This document shows positions 26,249 to 35,017 of a stretch of DNA of 44,785 nt, piece by piece. The stretch is from Planctomycetota bacterium (GTDB lineage Bacteria; Planctomycetota; UBA1135; UBA2386), in assembly GCA_027621295.1 (NCBI GenBank), contig JAQCBR010000020.1, positions 1-44,785 on the forward strand. The letters run 5' to 3'. Position numbers and translations under genes: made by a program. The notes beneath the pieces were generated by a model, which was not told where the DNA came from, ran no database searches, and saw nothing but the letters and a program-made list of their open reading frames with translations. Position 1 is the first letter of the stretch, and each line of letters starts with the position of its first letter.

Positions 26249-28795
26249 TCAGTAGCGGAGCGGGTCGACGCCCATGAACGGGTCGGAGAGACCTGACCAC
26301 ATGCCGCGTGGAGACATCACGCCGCCGAGCGCCGGCTCGAAGAGGATGCGGAACGACGTGTCGTCGGTGATCTGGTCGTAGACCAGCCCGACGCGGATCG
26401 TCCAGTTCAGGTCGCGGCGGGCGAGCTGGGTCCCGAACCGGATGTGGTCGCTGTCGGCGAGGCTGTAGACGCCGTAGCCGCCGACCGTCCATCGACCGCG
26501 GGTCGGGACGGTCAGTCCGTAGACGACCTGGCCGCGCTGGGTGCGATCGCTGCGGTACTGGCCGTACCAGGACACGTCTCCCGTTCGCACGTCGACGCGG
26601 TTGTTGAACGTCCGCAGGTCGTTCCGTCGCCAGTCGTGCTCACCCTCGGTGCTGAGTCCGACCTGCACCTTCTCGTCCAACCGGATCGGGCGGAGGATGA
26701 ACTCGAACTCGAAGAGCCCGAGGTGGCGTCGACTCCCGTCGAGATCGTCGGCGAGCGGGCGGAAGTTCTGCGCGAGGTCCAGCCACACGAGATCGCGGAT
26801 CACGCGCTCGCCCTCGGGGTCCGTCGTGGAGTTCTGGAGTCGCTGGAGGAGTCCCACGCGGATGTGCGCGCCCTCCTCGATCGCGTCGACCCGGTCGAAC
26901 TGGAAGAACTCACTCGGGTCCTCGCTGACCTCGAACTGATTGCCGAAGCGCACGGTCGGCGACAGCACGTGACGAACCGCCTCGGTGCCGCCATCCTCCC
27001 GCGCGTATCGCCAGGTCCGCGCCATCCTCGTGCCGACCTCGATGCCGGCACCCGCGGCGAAGCGATCCTTCGCTCCGCCGGCCACCGTCTGGTCGTAGTA
27101 GGTCATGCGGGCCTCGGCGTAGGGTCGCACCGCGATCGGTCCGGCATGGAATGGCGCCGCGAGTTCGACGCGCTGGTCGAGTCGGAAGGCCTCCTCGTCA
27201 GGCGGATCGATGATCGTGTCGTCGAAGCGGTTCCTGAGCTGGCCAATGCCCGTCGAAGTCGTCAGCGTCAGCGGCGCGCCGCCCGGCAGCTCGACGAGCG
27301 GTTCGGAGAACCAGTCGAAGGTCACGAGCGGGAGTTCCTCGCGGAACTTGTCGGTCAGTCTTCGACTCGAGTCGTAGGAGAAGCTCGTGAGGTTGAAGCG
27401 GCCCGTCGCGGTGACGATCCAGTTGTCGTCGCTGTGCCGCGCGTGCAGGCTCGTCTCCGGCCGTTCGTCGACGTAGTAGCGGCCCCGGTAGAACTCCGAC
27501 CAGACAGCCGGGTCACTCGCCTCGAAGACGGTGAGATCGACGGTCGTGTTCTCACCGAGGTGGAGCCGGTTCTCGGTCCACGCGACGTTCCGGTTCGTGT
27601 TGTCGATCAGATCGCCGGCGAGATCGCGGCGGATGTCGCGGATGTTGCGGCCCTCGTCCGACAGCGTGAACCCGAGGGCTGTGCCCTCGTAGACATCCGC
27701 GCCGCGGTACGAGAACGTCGCGTCCAGCGGCACGCCGCGCTTCTCGATCCACTGCGTGCCCACCGTCCACTCGCCGCGGAAGCCGTCAGCAGGCTTTCCC
27801 GTCAGCCACTCGTGCAGGCGACCGCCGGTCTCGTTCATGGTTCCGCCGACGGTCATCCCGACCCGCATCCCCTCGCGCGACGAATCGCCGATCGAGAAGG
27901 ACTTGACCGGGAAGTTGGTCTGCTCGTCGGTGCGCCACACCTGGTCCGGCAGGGGCAGCACGCGGCTCTGGAACAGCGCGAGGACGTTGTCCCGACTGCG
28001 GATCTCGAACGCCGTCGCTCCCTCGACGATCTCGATCTCGCCGCTGCGGACCTCGAACTGGGGCGCGCCTGCCGGGCATGTCGTCACGGACACGTCACGT
28101 CCGACGAAGCGACCCTTCTCCCGGTCCAGGCGTTCCGCGCGGACGGTGACGGTCACCTGGGTCCTGGTTGCGTCCTGGTCGCGTAGCCGGAGCGTGACGC
28201 CCCGCATCGTCGCCCGGTCATCGGCGGGCGCGAGGAAGAGACTGTCGGCATGCAGCGCTTCGACTCCGTCCCTGATCACCGAGACGTCGCCCTCCAGGTA
28301 GAGGGAACGGAAGGCTGCCGTGTCGGGAAGGCCGCCCACGCGGTCGCGTTCGACCTGTACGCCAGCTCCGTCGCCCCGCGACAGCGCGCGGAGCAGGGAC
28401 TCGATCCGCCCGCGGATCACCTCGGCGTCGACCGAGCGCCGCGACGCCGGAGGCTCCGGGAAACGCGTCGGTAGCCCCGACTCCCGGTCGAGGGTGCGCA
28501 GCGCGGTCGCCGACTCCTGGGCGTCCAGGACCAGCAGCGCCCGGTCACAGCGGATGTCGAGACCGAGCGCTGGATCGACGAAGCGGACGCCGCCGGACAG
28601 CGTCCACTCTTCGACGTCCCCACGGCGTTCACTTCCGATGAACCCTGCCTGGAACGGCAGACCGCCGTCCTGCGCGTGCGCCTGGATGACGCAGGTCATG
28701 GCGGTGAGGAGTGCTGCGGTGTTCCGGACCATCGGCAGGCGCGCCATCCGACGCAGCGCGGCCGAGTGGCGCAACGACGAACCTCTGTCTGTCAT
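26249..28795 (-). CDS. lptD: LPS-assembly protein LptD (OstA-type outer-membrane barrel)
   Basis: An 848-residue outer-membrane protein that inserts LPS into the outer leaflet. From ATG 28795, overlapping the upstream stop as ATGA, residues about 1-36 form a signal peptide ending AHA-QDGG. The N-terminal OstA-like domain (about 45-290) contains short beta repeats such as LYLEGDVSVIRDGVEALHADSLFL and VRAERLDREKGRFVGRDVSV. The rest to the C-terminus is a large beta-barrel with alternating aromatic strands (RVGLLQRLQN, RWTVGGYGVYSL) ending in an aromatic-tyrosine residue (DPLRY). It is the last gene of the kdsD-kdsC-bridge-lptD operon. No LptE is visible here. The family fit is good though sequence is divergent. 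Confidence 0.85.
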   Translation of the reverse strand: MTDRGSSLRHSAALRRMARLPMVRNTAALLTAMTCVIQAHAQDGGLPFQAGFIGSERRGDVEEWTLSGGVRFVDPALGLDIRCDRALLVLDAQESATALRTLDRESGLPTRFPEPPASRRSVDAEVIRGRIESLLRALSRGDGAGVQVERDRVGGLPDTAAFRSLYLEGDVSVIRDGVEALHADSLFLAPADDRATMRGVTLRLRDQDATRTQVTVTVRAERLDREKGRFVGRDVSVTTCPAGAPQFEVRSGEIEIVEGATAFEIRSRDNVLALFQSRVLPLPDQVWRTDEQTNFPVKSFSIGDSSREGMRVGMTVGGTMNETGGRLHEWLTGKPADGFRGEWTVGTQWIEKRGVPLDATFSYRGADVYEGTALGFTLSDEGRNIRDIRRDLAGDLIDNTNRNVAWTENRLHLGENTTVDLTVFEASDPAVWSEFYRGRYYVDERPETSLHARHSDDNWIVTATGRFNLTSFSYDSSRRLTDKFREELPLVTFDWFSEPLVELPGGAPLTLTTSTGIGQLRNRFDDTIIDPPDEEAFRLDQRVELAAPFHAGPIAVRPYAEARMTYYDQTVAGGAKDRFAAGAGIEVGTRMARTWRYAREDGGTEAVRHVLSPTVRFGNQFEVSEDPSEFFQFDRVDAIEEGAHIRVGLLQRLQNSTTDPEGERVIRDLVWLDLAQNFRPLADDLDGSRRHLGLFEFEFILRPIRLDEKVQVGLSTEGEHDWRRNDLRTFNNRVDVRTGDVSWYGQYRSDRTQRGQVVYGLTVPTRGRWTVGGYGVYSLADSDHIRFGTQLARRDLNWTIRVGLVYDQITDDTSFRILFEPALGGVMSPRGMWSGLSDPFMGVDPLRY

Positions 28796-31572
28796 CGAGG
28801 CGTCGAGCCTCCGCCGCGGATCCCCCAAGCGCGGAGCTCTTGGGCCTCGTAGTCGGCCCGGAACAGGTCTCCCTCGATCCTACGGCCGCGGAGCACGACC
28901 CCCGCAGGACGGGTCGACTGGCTCTCCACCTCGACCAGGGTCTCGCGCGCGTCGATCCGCATCTCGTCGCCGAACGCGCGGATCGATCGGTAGCGCAGAC
29001 GCGCGTCGCCGAAGGCCCGGATGGACTCGATGGTGCGGGTCGCGGACTCCCAGGTCGCCGCGAGCCTCGCCGCGTCGACGGCGATGCCGTCCGGATCGAT
29101 CTCGCCGTCTGCGTCGAGCCCGCGGATCGCGAACGGTCCGTCGACCTTCACGCCCTTCTCGTCGATGTGGATCGGCACGTCGCAGAACAGGCGGAACGCG
29201 CGGAACGCATCGGAGCTGCCGTCACCGTCGCCGAGGACATCGAGTCGAGGCGTCAGGGTCGGAGTCGCACCTTCGACCGTCGTCGCCGGCAGGAGGGTCA
29301 GCGTCCCACGATCGCCGATCTCGCCAGCGACGCGGATGTCTGCAGCGGTCGCAACGGTCGTCCGACCGCCCTGTCGCTGCTGCACGAGGGCCGGCTCACC
29401 CACGATGCGGGCGAGCCGGGCTTCGGGCACGGCGAGCAGGCGATCGCCACGTCCTTCGATGGAACCTTCGGTCTCGCCTTCCCCGCAGAACACCACGTTG
29501 CCGCGAGCGGTCGCCAGCTGCCGAGCGAACACGGGGTTCGCGAGGCCGGGGACAACACCGTGCAGTCGAAGCAGGGCTGCGGGAACCATCCCCGGTCGCA
29601 CCTCGATCGAAGCGCCGTCGAGCTGCCACGAGCCAGCCGCTCCGCTCGCACGCATCGAAGCCGCGGTGCCGCGGGCGATGACGATGCCCGCTCGGGTACC
29701 GGTTCGGTGGAACTCGATCTCGTCGCCCTTCGCCTCGCCCCGCTCCGGGTCGAATACCCGTGCCGCGCCGCGGAGGAACAGGCTGCGGACGTCGGGCGCT
29801 TCGATGTGGTTCGCCTCGGCTTCGACCCTCGCGGTCTGCGCACCTCGGCCAGACGCTCGCACCGTGGATAGACGAACCGGACTCCCCTCGGCAGTCAGCC
29901 CGCGCAGCTTTCGCGCTTCGTCGACGGACGCATCGAGGTTCGCCACGTCGCGCAGCCGATCCTCGCCGCGGCGGACGTCGAGGTCGGACTTGGGCGAGAC
30001 GATGTGCACGTCGGTCGTGCCATCCTCGGCACGCAACATCGACAGCCAGCCGTGGCCCTCCGCACGCAGGGTCCCATCGGCTGTCTCCGCAGAGACGGCG
30101 AGGCGGTCGTCCTGGGACCCACCCTGCTGTCCCAGGAGGGCGCGAGTCTCCGTCCCGCTCCGGAAGAGGCGTAAGCCGTCGCCGCTCTCGGCGGTCAAGC
30201 CGTCGCCATCGAGGCGCACCTTGCCGAACCCGCGGGCCATCCCGATCGAACCGTCGCGGGCTGCCATCACGCGGAGGCCATCTGCGGCCTCGAAACGGAG
30301 TCCGCCCTCCTGGATCGCCGACCGGCCCTCGAAGACGGCGAGCCCGTCGAGGAGGCGCGCGAGTGGGGGCGCCGAGAAACCGAACGACGACAGCGGAGCT
30401 CCGACGAATCGGCGCACGTCGACCAGGTGGATCCGATGTTCGGCGAGGACGCGCCTGATGCGCGTCGGGTCGGTCGCATCGATCAGCTCCGGCGCACCTT
30501 CGGCGAGCAGCGCCGAGGGCTGACCGTCGATGGCCGGGAGCACCGCGAGCCGCGCGCAGCCGAGCGTCTTCTCGCCTTGGCTCACGACCACGCGTCGCGG
30601 TGCCTCGGCGGACAGAACGAGCCGCCGCCAGCTCGCCTCGGCGCCTCGGACCAGCGTTCCGCCGAGTCGGTCTCCGGTTGCCGTCGTGGGACCATCGCCC
30701 AGCGAACCGCCCGGGAAGCCCTCGACCTCGACGTTCTGCTGCAGAGAGAGTCGACCGACGCCGGCGCTCAGATCCTCGACGTAGTCGAGCCTTCCCGAGG
30801 ATCGGAGCGTGGTGGATCCGTGGACCACTTCGGGGTCAGCGTCGACGTGGAGTTCGAACACGGAACCCGGCTCGCGCGCGTTCGAGGGGAGCACTCCGCG
30901 CACGCCTCGTCCGCGCATCCGCGTCGGCACTCCATCTCCCGCGAACACGACTTCGAACGGGACGTCCGATCCCGGTGTCCGGAACTCGACTCCCAGATCC
31001 GTCTGCCGTACCAGCACGCGTTCCACCTCGAAGCGGAGCCCGGGCGCTTCACTCTCGGCCGTCGACGTCAGGACGACGTCACGGAGGTCCATGTCGCGGT
31101 CCTCGCGGATCGACGGCTTGCCGCTCTCGTCGCGCGCGACCTGGAGGAATGCCTGTCGCGCCTCGATCGTCCCGACTTCGACCTCGCTCGGCGGCGTGGT
31201 GCTGTCGTCGATCTGGAACAAGAGCGCGGTCAGGCGGTCGAGTCGGACCAGGTCCTCGGCGACGGTCTCGCTGTCCTCGGCGAGGAGTTCGAACGTGCGC
31301 AGTCGGATGCGTGAGCCATCGGGGAGTGCGCGCTCTTCGCGGCGCAGCTCGCGGAACTCGCCGGAACCCGACACGGAAACGCGCGGTCCGTCGCCGGTAC
31401 CGCCGCCGACCTCGACGCCTCCGCCGAGACCACGCTCGTCGCGGGTGCGGCGGATCGGTTCGTCCTGCGGTCCGCCCTCGGTCTTCGCGAAGTTCTCGAA
31501 GCCGATCACGTAGTGCAGCACTGCGAGGCTGCCGCCGATCAGCAGCAGCACCAGGAGGAGGCGCTTGATCAC
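28792..31572 (-). CDS. Large LptC/OstA-like LPS-transport bridge protein
   Basis: A 926-residue protein between kdsC and lptD, where lptC and lptA usually lie. One N-terminal membrane helix (IKRLLLVLLLIGGSLAVLHYVIGF) anchors it, and the remainder is periplasmic, beta-rich, with repeated short strands (ANHIEAPDVRSLFLRGAARVFDPERGEAKGDEIEF and ATARGNVVFCGEGETEGSIEGRGDRLL) reminiscent of OstA/LptA jellyroll repeats. No separate lptA or lptC is seen, so it may combine the LptC anchor and an extended LptA-like bridge. The start is GTG 31572, overlapping the kdsC stop. OstA identity rests on position and strand pattern; a profile search would confirm. It could alternatively be another AsmA-like lipid conduit. 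Confidence 0.7.
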   Translation of the reverse strand: MIKRLLLVLLLIGGSLAVLHYVIGFENFAKTEGGPQDEPIRRTRDERGLGGGVEVGGGTGDGPRVSVSGSGEFRELRREERALPDGSRIRLRTFELLAEDSETVAEDLVRLDRLTALLFQIDDSTTPPSEVEVGTIEARQAFLQVARDESGKPSIREDRDMDLRDVVLTSTAESEAPGLRFEVERVLVRQTDLGVEFRTPGSDVPFEVVFAGDGVPTRMRGRGVRGVLPSNAREPGSVFELHVDADPEVVHGSTTLRSSGRLDYVEDLSAGVGRLSLQQNVEVEGFPGGSLGDGPTTATGDRLGGTLVRGAEASWRRLVLSAEAPRRVVVSQGEKTLGCARLAVLPAIDGQPSALLAEGAPELIDATDPTRIRRVLAEHRIHLVDVRRFVGAPLSSFGFSAPPLARLLDGLAVFEGRSAIQEGGLRFEAADGLRVMAARDGSIGMARGFGKVRLDGDGLTAESGDGLRLFRSGTETRALLGQQGGSQDDRLAVSAETADGTLRAEGHGWLSMLRAEDGTTDVHIVSPKSDLDVRRGEDRLRDVANLDASVDEARKLRGLTAEGSPVRLSTVRASGRGAQTARVEAEANHIEAPDVRSLFLRGAARVFDPERGEAKGDEIEFHRTGTRAGIVIARGTAASMRASGAAGSWQLDGASIEVRPGMVPAALLRLHGVVPGLANPVFARQLATARGNVVFCGEGETEGSIEGRGDRLLAVPEARLARIVGEPALVQQRQGGRTTVATAADIRVAGEIGDRGTLTLLPATTVEGATPTLTPRLDVLGDGDGSSDAFRAFRLFCDVPIHIDEKGVKVDGPFAIRGLDADGEIDPDGIAVDAARLAATWESATRTIESIRAFGDARLRYRSIRAFGDEMRIDARETLVEVESQSTRPAGVVLRGRRIEGDLFRADYEAQELRAWGIRGGGSTPR

Positions 31573-32099
31573 GGCCGGCCGCCCTTGCGCACGACCTCGT
31601 CCCACGCGCCGCGTGCGCGGAGCAGGAGCTCGACGACCTCGCGGAGCACGCCTGTGCCGCCACCTGCACACGTCACATGATGGACCGCGGACCGGACCTC
31701 GGGTCTGGCGTCCGCGGGCGCGGCAGCCAGTCCGACGCGGCGCAGCACCGGCAGGTCGAGCAGGTCGTCGCCGACGTAGGCGACCTCGTCTGCGGCGAGC
31801 CCCAGCCGGCCCGCGATCTCCTCGAAGACCGGCAGCTTGTCGAGGTGGCCGAGGTGCACTTCGTGGACGCCGATCTCGGCGGCGCGGGCGCGCACGATCG
31901 GTGCCTCGCGTCCGGAGAGGAAGCCGCTGAGCCCACCCGACCGGTGCCAGTAGATCAGCCCCGCCGCATCGTGGACGTGGAAGCTCTTGGACTCGTGTCC
32001 GGAGGCGTCGAAGTGGATCCGCCCGTCCGTCAGGACGCCGTCCACGTCGGTCAGGATCATCCGGATCCTGCCGAGTGCGTCGGCTGCAGGCAGCGTCAT
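31569..32099 (-). CDS. kdsC: 3-deoxy-D-manno-octulosonate 8-phosphate phosphatase KdsC
   Basis: A 176-residue HAD phosphatase removing the phosphate from Kdo-8-phosphate. Motif I is LTDVDGVLTDGRIHF (both Asp), with the typical HVHDAAGLIYWHRSGGLSGFLSGREA region and the late motif AYVGDDLLDLPVLRRVGLAAAPADA. Length is normal and no cap insert is present, in keeping with the C0 group. The ATG 32099 overlaps the kdsD stop (ATGA) and its own stop overlaps the bridge gene (GTGA). It makes the Kdo used for LPS in the same operon. Confidence 0.95.
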   Translation of the reverse strand: MTLPAADALGRIRMILTDVDGVLTDGRIHFDASGHESKSFHVHDAAGLIYWHRSGGLSGFLSGREAPIVRARAAEIGVHEVHLGHLDKLPVFEEIAGRLGLAADEVAYVGDDLLDLPVLRRVGLAAAPADARPEVRSAVHHVTCAGGGTGVLREVVELLLRARGAWDEVVRKGGRP

Positions 32100-33070
32100 C
32101 CGATCCTCAGGTCGATCAGGTCCTGGACGTCGAGGAGGCCGGAAAGTCGTCCGGAACCGTCGACGACCGGCAGCTGGTCGACGCTCAGCTGGTGCATCCG
32201 TCCGAGCGCCTCGAGAGCGAACATGTCGGGCTCGACGGAACGGGGTCCCCTGGTCATCACGTCGTCGATCCGGAGGTTCGAGATCTCGGCGGCACGTCCG
32301 TGCTCCAGGAGCCGCCGGAGGTCTCCGTCGGTGAAGAAGCCGACGAGTCTGCCATCCGCGTCGACCACGCTGGTGGCGCCCGGTCGGCCCGGCGTCCGGG
32401 TCATCACCCCGATCGCCTCGAGGAGACCGGCGCCAGCGAGCACCTGCGGGTTCCGCTCTCCTGTCCGCATCAGCTCGCCGACCTTCATCAGCTTGCGGCC
32501 GAGGTCTCCGCCCGGGTGGTAGCGCGCGAAGTCCTCCGGTCCGAAGTCGCGACCCTCCTGGACGATCAGGGACAGCGCGTCGCCGAGCGCGAGCATCGCG
32601 GTGGTCGAAGCGGTGGGGGCGAGCGCGAGGTCGCCCGCCTCGGTGATCGGTCCGAGTTCGAGGACGAGGTCGGCGTGTCGGCCGAGCGTCGATTCCCTCG
32701 ACTGCGTCATCGCGACGACGGTCACACCCGCAGCCTTCACGGGTGCGAGCAGCCGCAGGACCTCCTCGGTCTCGCCCGACTTGGACAGCGCGAGCAGGAG
32801 GTCCCCGCAAGCCACGCGTCCCAGGTCGCCGTGGATGGCTTCCGCGGGGTGGAGGAAGATCGACGGCGTCCCGGTCGAGGCCAGCGTCGCCGAGAGCTTC
32901 TGCGCGATGATCCCGGCCTTGCCCATGCCAGCAGTGACCACGCGGCCGCTCAAGCCGAGGATCGCCTCGGCTGTGGCCAGGAAGTCGTCGCCGATCCGGC
33001 CCGCGACCTGGAGAACGGCCGCGGACTCCGTGCGGATGATCGCCTTCGCGCGCTCGATCCTCGGGTCCAT
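32096..33070 (-). CDS. kdsD: Arabinose-5-phosphate isomerase KdsD/KpsF
   Basis: A 324-residue enzyme making D-arabinose-5-phosphate from D-ribulose-5-phosphate, the first step to Kdo. An N-terminal SIS sugar-isomerase domain (VVTAGMGKAGIIAQKLSATLASTGTPSIFLHPAEAIHGDLG, residues about 44-84) with Ser/Glu/His phosphosugar-site residues (SGETEE) is followed by two CBS domains (ELMRTGERNPQVLAG ... and IDDVMTRGPRSVEPD). This arrangement and length are typical for KdsD. It starts the kdsD-kdsC-bridge-lptD operon and diverges from scpA across 82 bases that must hold its promoter. Confidence 0.95.
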   Translation of the reverse strand: MDPRIERAKAIIRTESAAVLQVAGRIGDDFLATAEAILGLSGRVVTAGMGKAGIIAQKLSATLASTGTPSIFLHPAEAIHGDLGRVACGDLLLALSKSGETEEVLRLLAPVKAAGVTVVAMTQSRESTLGRHADLVLELGPITEAGDLALAPTASTTAMLALGDALSLIVQEGRDFGPEDFARYHPGGDLGRKLMKVGELMRTGERNPQVLAGAGLLEAIGVMTRTPGRPGATSVVDADGRLVGFFTDGDLRRLLEHGRAAEISNLRIDDVMTRGPRSVEPDMFALEALGRMHQLSVDQLPVVDGSGRLSGLLDVQDLIDLRIG

Positions 33071-33152
33071 CGTCTACGGAACAGGAGCCGTTCGACCCGG
33101 CCCCGATCGGTTCCGTGACGGCGGGCTTTCGGCGGCGTAGACTCTAGCGCCG

Positions 33153-34070
33153 ATGTCCTACCGGGTCGAACTGCCGGTTTTCTGCGGTCCACTGGACCTC
33201 TTGCTGCACCTCGTCAAGCAGCAGGAGGTCGACATCCACGAGATCCGGATCGCCGACATCCTCGGGCAGTATCTGGACTACCTCGAGGTGCTCGAGGCCC
33301 TCGACCTGTCGGACCTGGGCGACTTCCTGGTGATGGCCAGCACCCTGATGGAGATCAAGTCCAGGGAGATGCTGCCGACCGAGGCGGTCGAGATCGAAGA
33401 GGACCTCGATCCGCGCGACGACCTGATCAAGCGACTGCTCGAGTACAAGCGCTACCGCGATCTGTCCCGTCGCCTCGACCGCTTCGCCCAACGGCGCAGC
33501 CGCATGGTCGACGTGACGCTGCCGCTGCCCGCAGAGGTCAAGGAAGCCCAGAAGGCCCGCGAGGAGGACCAGGAGTTCCTGGACCTCGGCGAAGTCGAGA
33601 TCTGGACCCTCACCGCGGCCTTCGCGAAGTTGCTGGAGGAGACCGGCGGCCGCAACCAGGAGCTGCAGATCGGCGTCGACAAGCGCGACGTCCGCTACTA
33701 CGCGGCTCGGGTCCTCGAGAAGGTGCGCGGCAAGACCGAGGTCCCGTTCCGCGAGCTCTTCGACCTCGGCGAGGGTCGCTACGGCGTGATCGGCTGCTTC
33801 ATCGCGATCCTCGAGCTGATGAAGCAGGGAGTGATGCGGGGCCACCAGTCCGAGGACCATGGTTCGATCGTCGTCGTGTTCCGCGGCGACCCGACGATGA
33901 GCGCCGAGCAGATCCTCGCGGGCGGTGAGCGCCTCGACGGGGATGACAGCGAGGTTCCCGTCGAAGAGGGGACTCCGCCGCGCGTGTCGGTGCCGGATCT
34001 GGAGGGGGACGATCCCCATCCGGATGCTCTCGAGGGCCCGCCGGACGTCGTCGATCCGGGCCGCAACTGA
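33153..34070 (+). CDS. scpA: Segregation and condensation protein ScpA
   Basis: A 305-residue kleisin of the SMC-ScpAB condensin. The N-terminal motif FCGPLDLLLHLVKQQEVDIHEIRIADI and the following helix (LEVLEALDLSDLGDFLVMASTLMEIKSREMLP) are diagnostic and bind SMC; the winged-helix C-terminal part (YGVIGCFIAILELMKQGVMRGHQSEDHGSIVV) binds the SMC head. An acidic disordered tail of about 45 residues follows. ATG 33153 gives the standard start. No scpB or smc is in the window. It is convergent with the HIT-like gene via a strong hairpin. Confidence 0.96.
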   Translation: MSYRVELPVFCGPLDLLLHLVKQQEVDIHEIRIADILGQYLDYLEVLEALDLSDLGDFLVMASTLMEIKSREMLPTEAVEIEEDLDPRDDLIKRLLEYKRYRDLSRRLDRFAQRRSRMVDVTLPLPAEVKEAQKAREEDQEFLDLGEVEIWTLTAAFAKLLEETGGRNQELQIGVDKRDVRYYAARVLEKVRGKTEVPFRELFDLGEGRYGVIGCFIAILELMKQGVMRGHQSEDHGSIVVVFRGDPTMSAEQILAGGERLDGDDSEVPVEEGTPPRVSVPDLEGDDPHPDALEGPPDVVDPGRN

Positions 34071-34074
34071 CCCG

Positions 34075-34098
34075 AGAGAGGCCCCCCGGGGCCGCTCT
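34075..34098. terminator. Strong hairpin between convergent scpA and HIT-like genes
   Basis: AGAG-A-GGCCCC-CC-GGGGCC-G-CTCT: a GGCCCC/GGGGCC core (6 bp, 2-base loop) extended by AGAG/CTCT across one mismatch, in the 33-base gap. There is no U tract. Both transcripts would end here, so a bidirectional terminator or an mRNA 3'-end stabiliser is possible. Confidence 0.55.
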
Positions 34099-34103
34099 GC
34101 GAT

Positions 34104-34892
34104 TCAGCCCGAGCGTCCGGACGTGCGAAGCGCGGTGTCGAGGGACTCCGGGGTGGCGCTCCGGAACGCGTCCTCGTCCTCGAAGCACCAACGTCCCCAG
34201 AGTTCGGCGGAACCCAGCGCCTGCGGGAAGTGCGGTAGAGGGATCTCCACGCTCCGCGGCATGACGAACGCCCGACCAGCCACGTAGACGAGGCTGAACG
34301 CGGCGACCGTGCGCCTGCGGAGCAGTTCCGCCACGGCATCCGCCAACGCGTCCATCTTTCCGCGAAGCGCGATCAGCAATGCCGGGAACGGCGCTCCGAC
34401 CCGCCGGATCTCGACTTCGGGGCTCGGACTCGCGATGTCCGCGGCAGCCGTCGGCTGCCCTGACAGGTACTCGAAGCGCTCGCCGACCAGGTGGGCATGC
34501 AGCCACGGGATCGACGCCGCAGCGCCGATGCTGTTGACGAGCAGCGACCCGTCGCATCGGTCGGCGAGCTCGAACCCGGCGGCCAGGAACGCTCGGTCTG
34601 GCTCCCGCTGCGGCGATCGGCTCCACAGCAGGAGGTGACGGTCCGCGAACGGATGGAGGTTCGGCGTCAGCGCCAGTGCCTCCGAAGTCCAGACCGGCTC
34701 GTCGGCGAGGATGCGGGCGGCCCTGCAGGGAGGGAAGGACGGTCGTGCCGCGTCGGCGCGCCCCGCTCGCAGGCTGCGATGCGGGACCCAGCAGAGCTCG
34801 ACCCGTCCGCCGTGCAGCTCGACGAACCGCCGGGCGGCCGGCACGAAAGCTGGACTCGCTGCGGCGAGGGCGAACGGATCGGTCGGGAGCAT
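34104..34892 (-). CDS. HIT-like (DUF4922/Ap4A phosphorylase-like) protein
   Basis: A 262-residue protein with the pattern of the HIT/nucleotidyltransferase fold: LTPNLHPFADRHLLLWS around residues 75-91, followed by NSIGAAASIPWLHAHLV near residue 120, a His-x-His motif where HIT-type transferases bear their catalytic His. The family includes Ap4A phosphorylases and GalT-like enzymes; the substrate cannot be told. The full three-His HIT motif is not present, so activity is uncertain. ATG 34892 is chosen; the frame is open to 34997 but that part is arginine-rich and unlike the family. It diverges from fmt across 125 bases. Confidence 0.65.
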   Translation of the reverse strand: MLPTDPFALAAASPAFVPAARRFVELHGGRVELCWVPHRSLRAGRADAARPSFPPCRAARILADEPVWTSEALALTPNLHPFADRHLLLWSRSPQREPDRAFLAAGFELADRCDGSLLVNSIGAAASIPWLHAHLVGERFEYLSGQPTAAADIASPSPEVEIRRVGAPFPALLIALRGKMDALADAVAELLRRRTVAAFSLVYVAGRAFVMPRSVEIPLPHFPQALGSAELWGRWCFEDEDAFRSATPESLDTALRTSGRSG

Positions 34893-35017
34893 GGGCCAGG
34901 GCGGAAGGTCGGCGTGTCTCCGGTGCAGTTTGCAAGGGATCCGCCGCAGCGCTACCCTCGCCCGGGCTTTCCGGGACAGCGCCCAAACCGATATCACCGG
35001 CTGAGGTTACAAGGATC

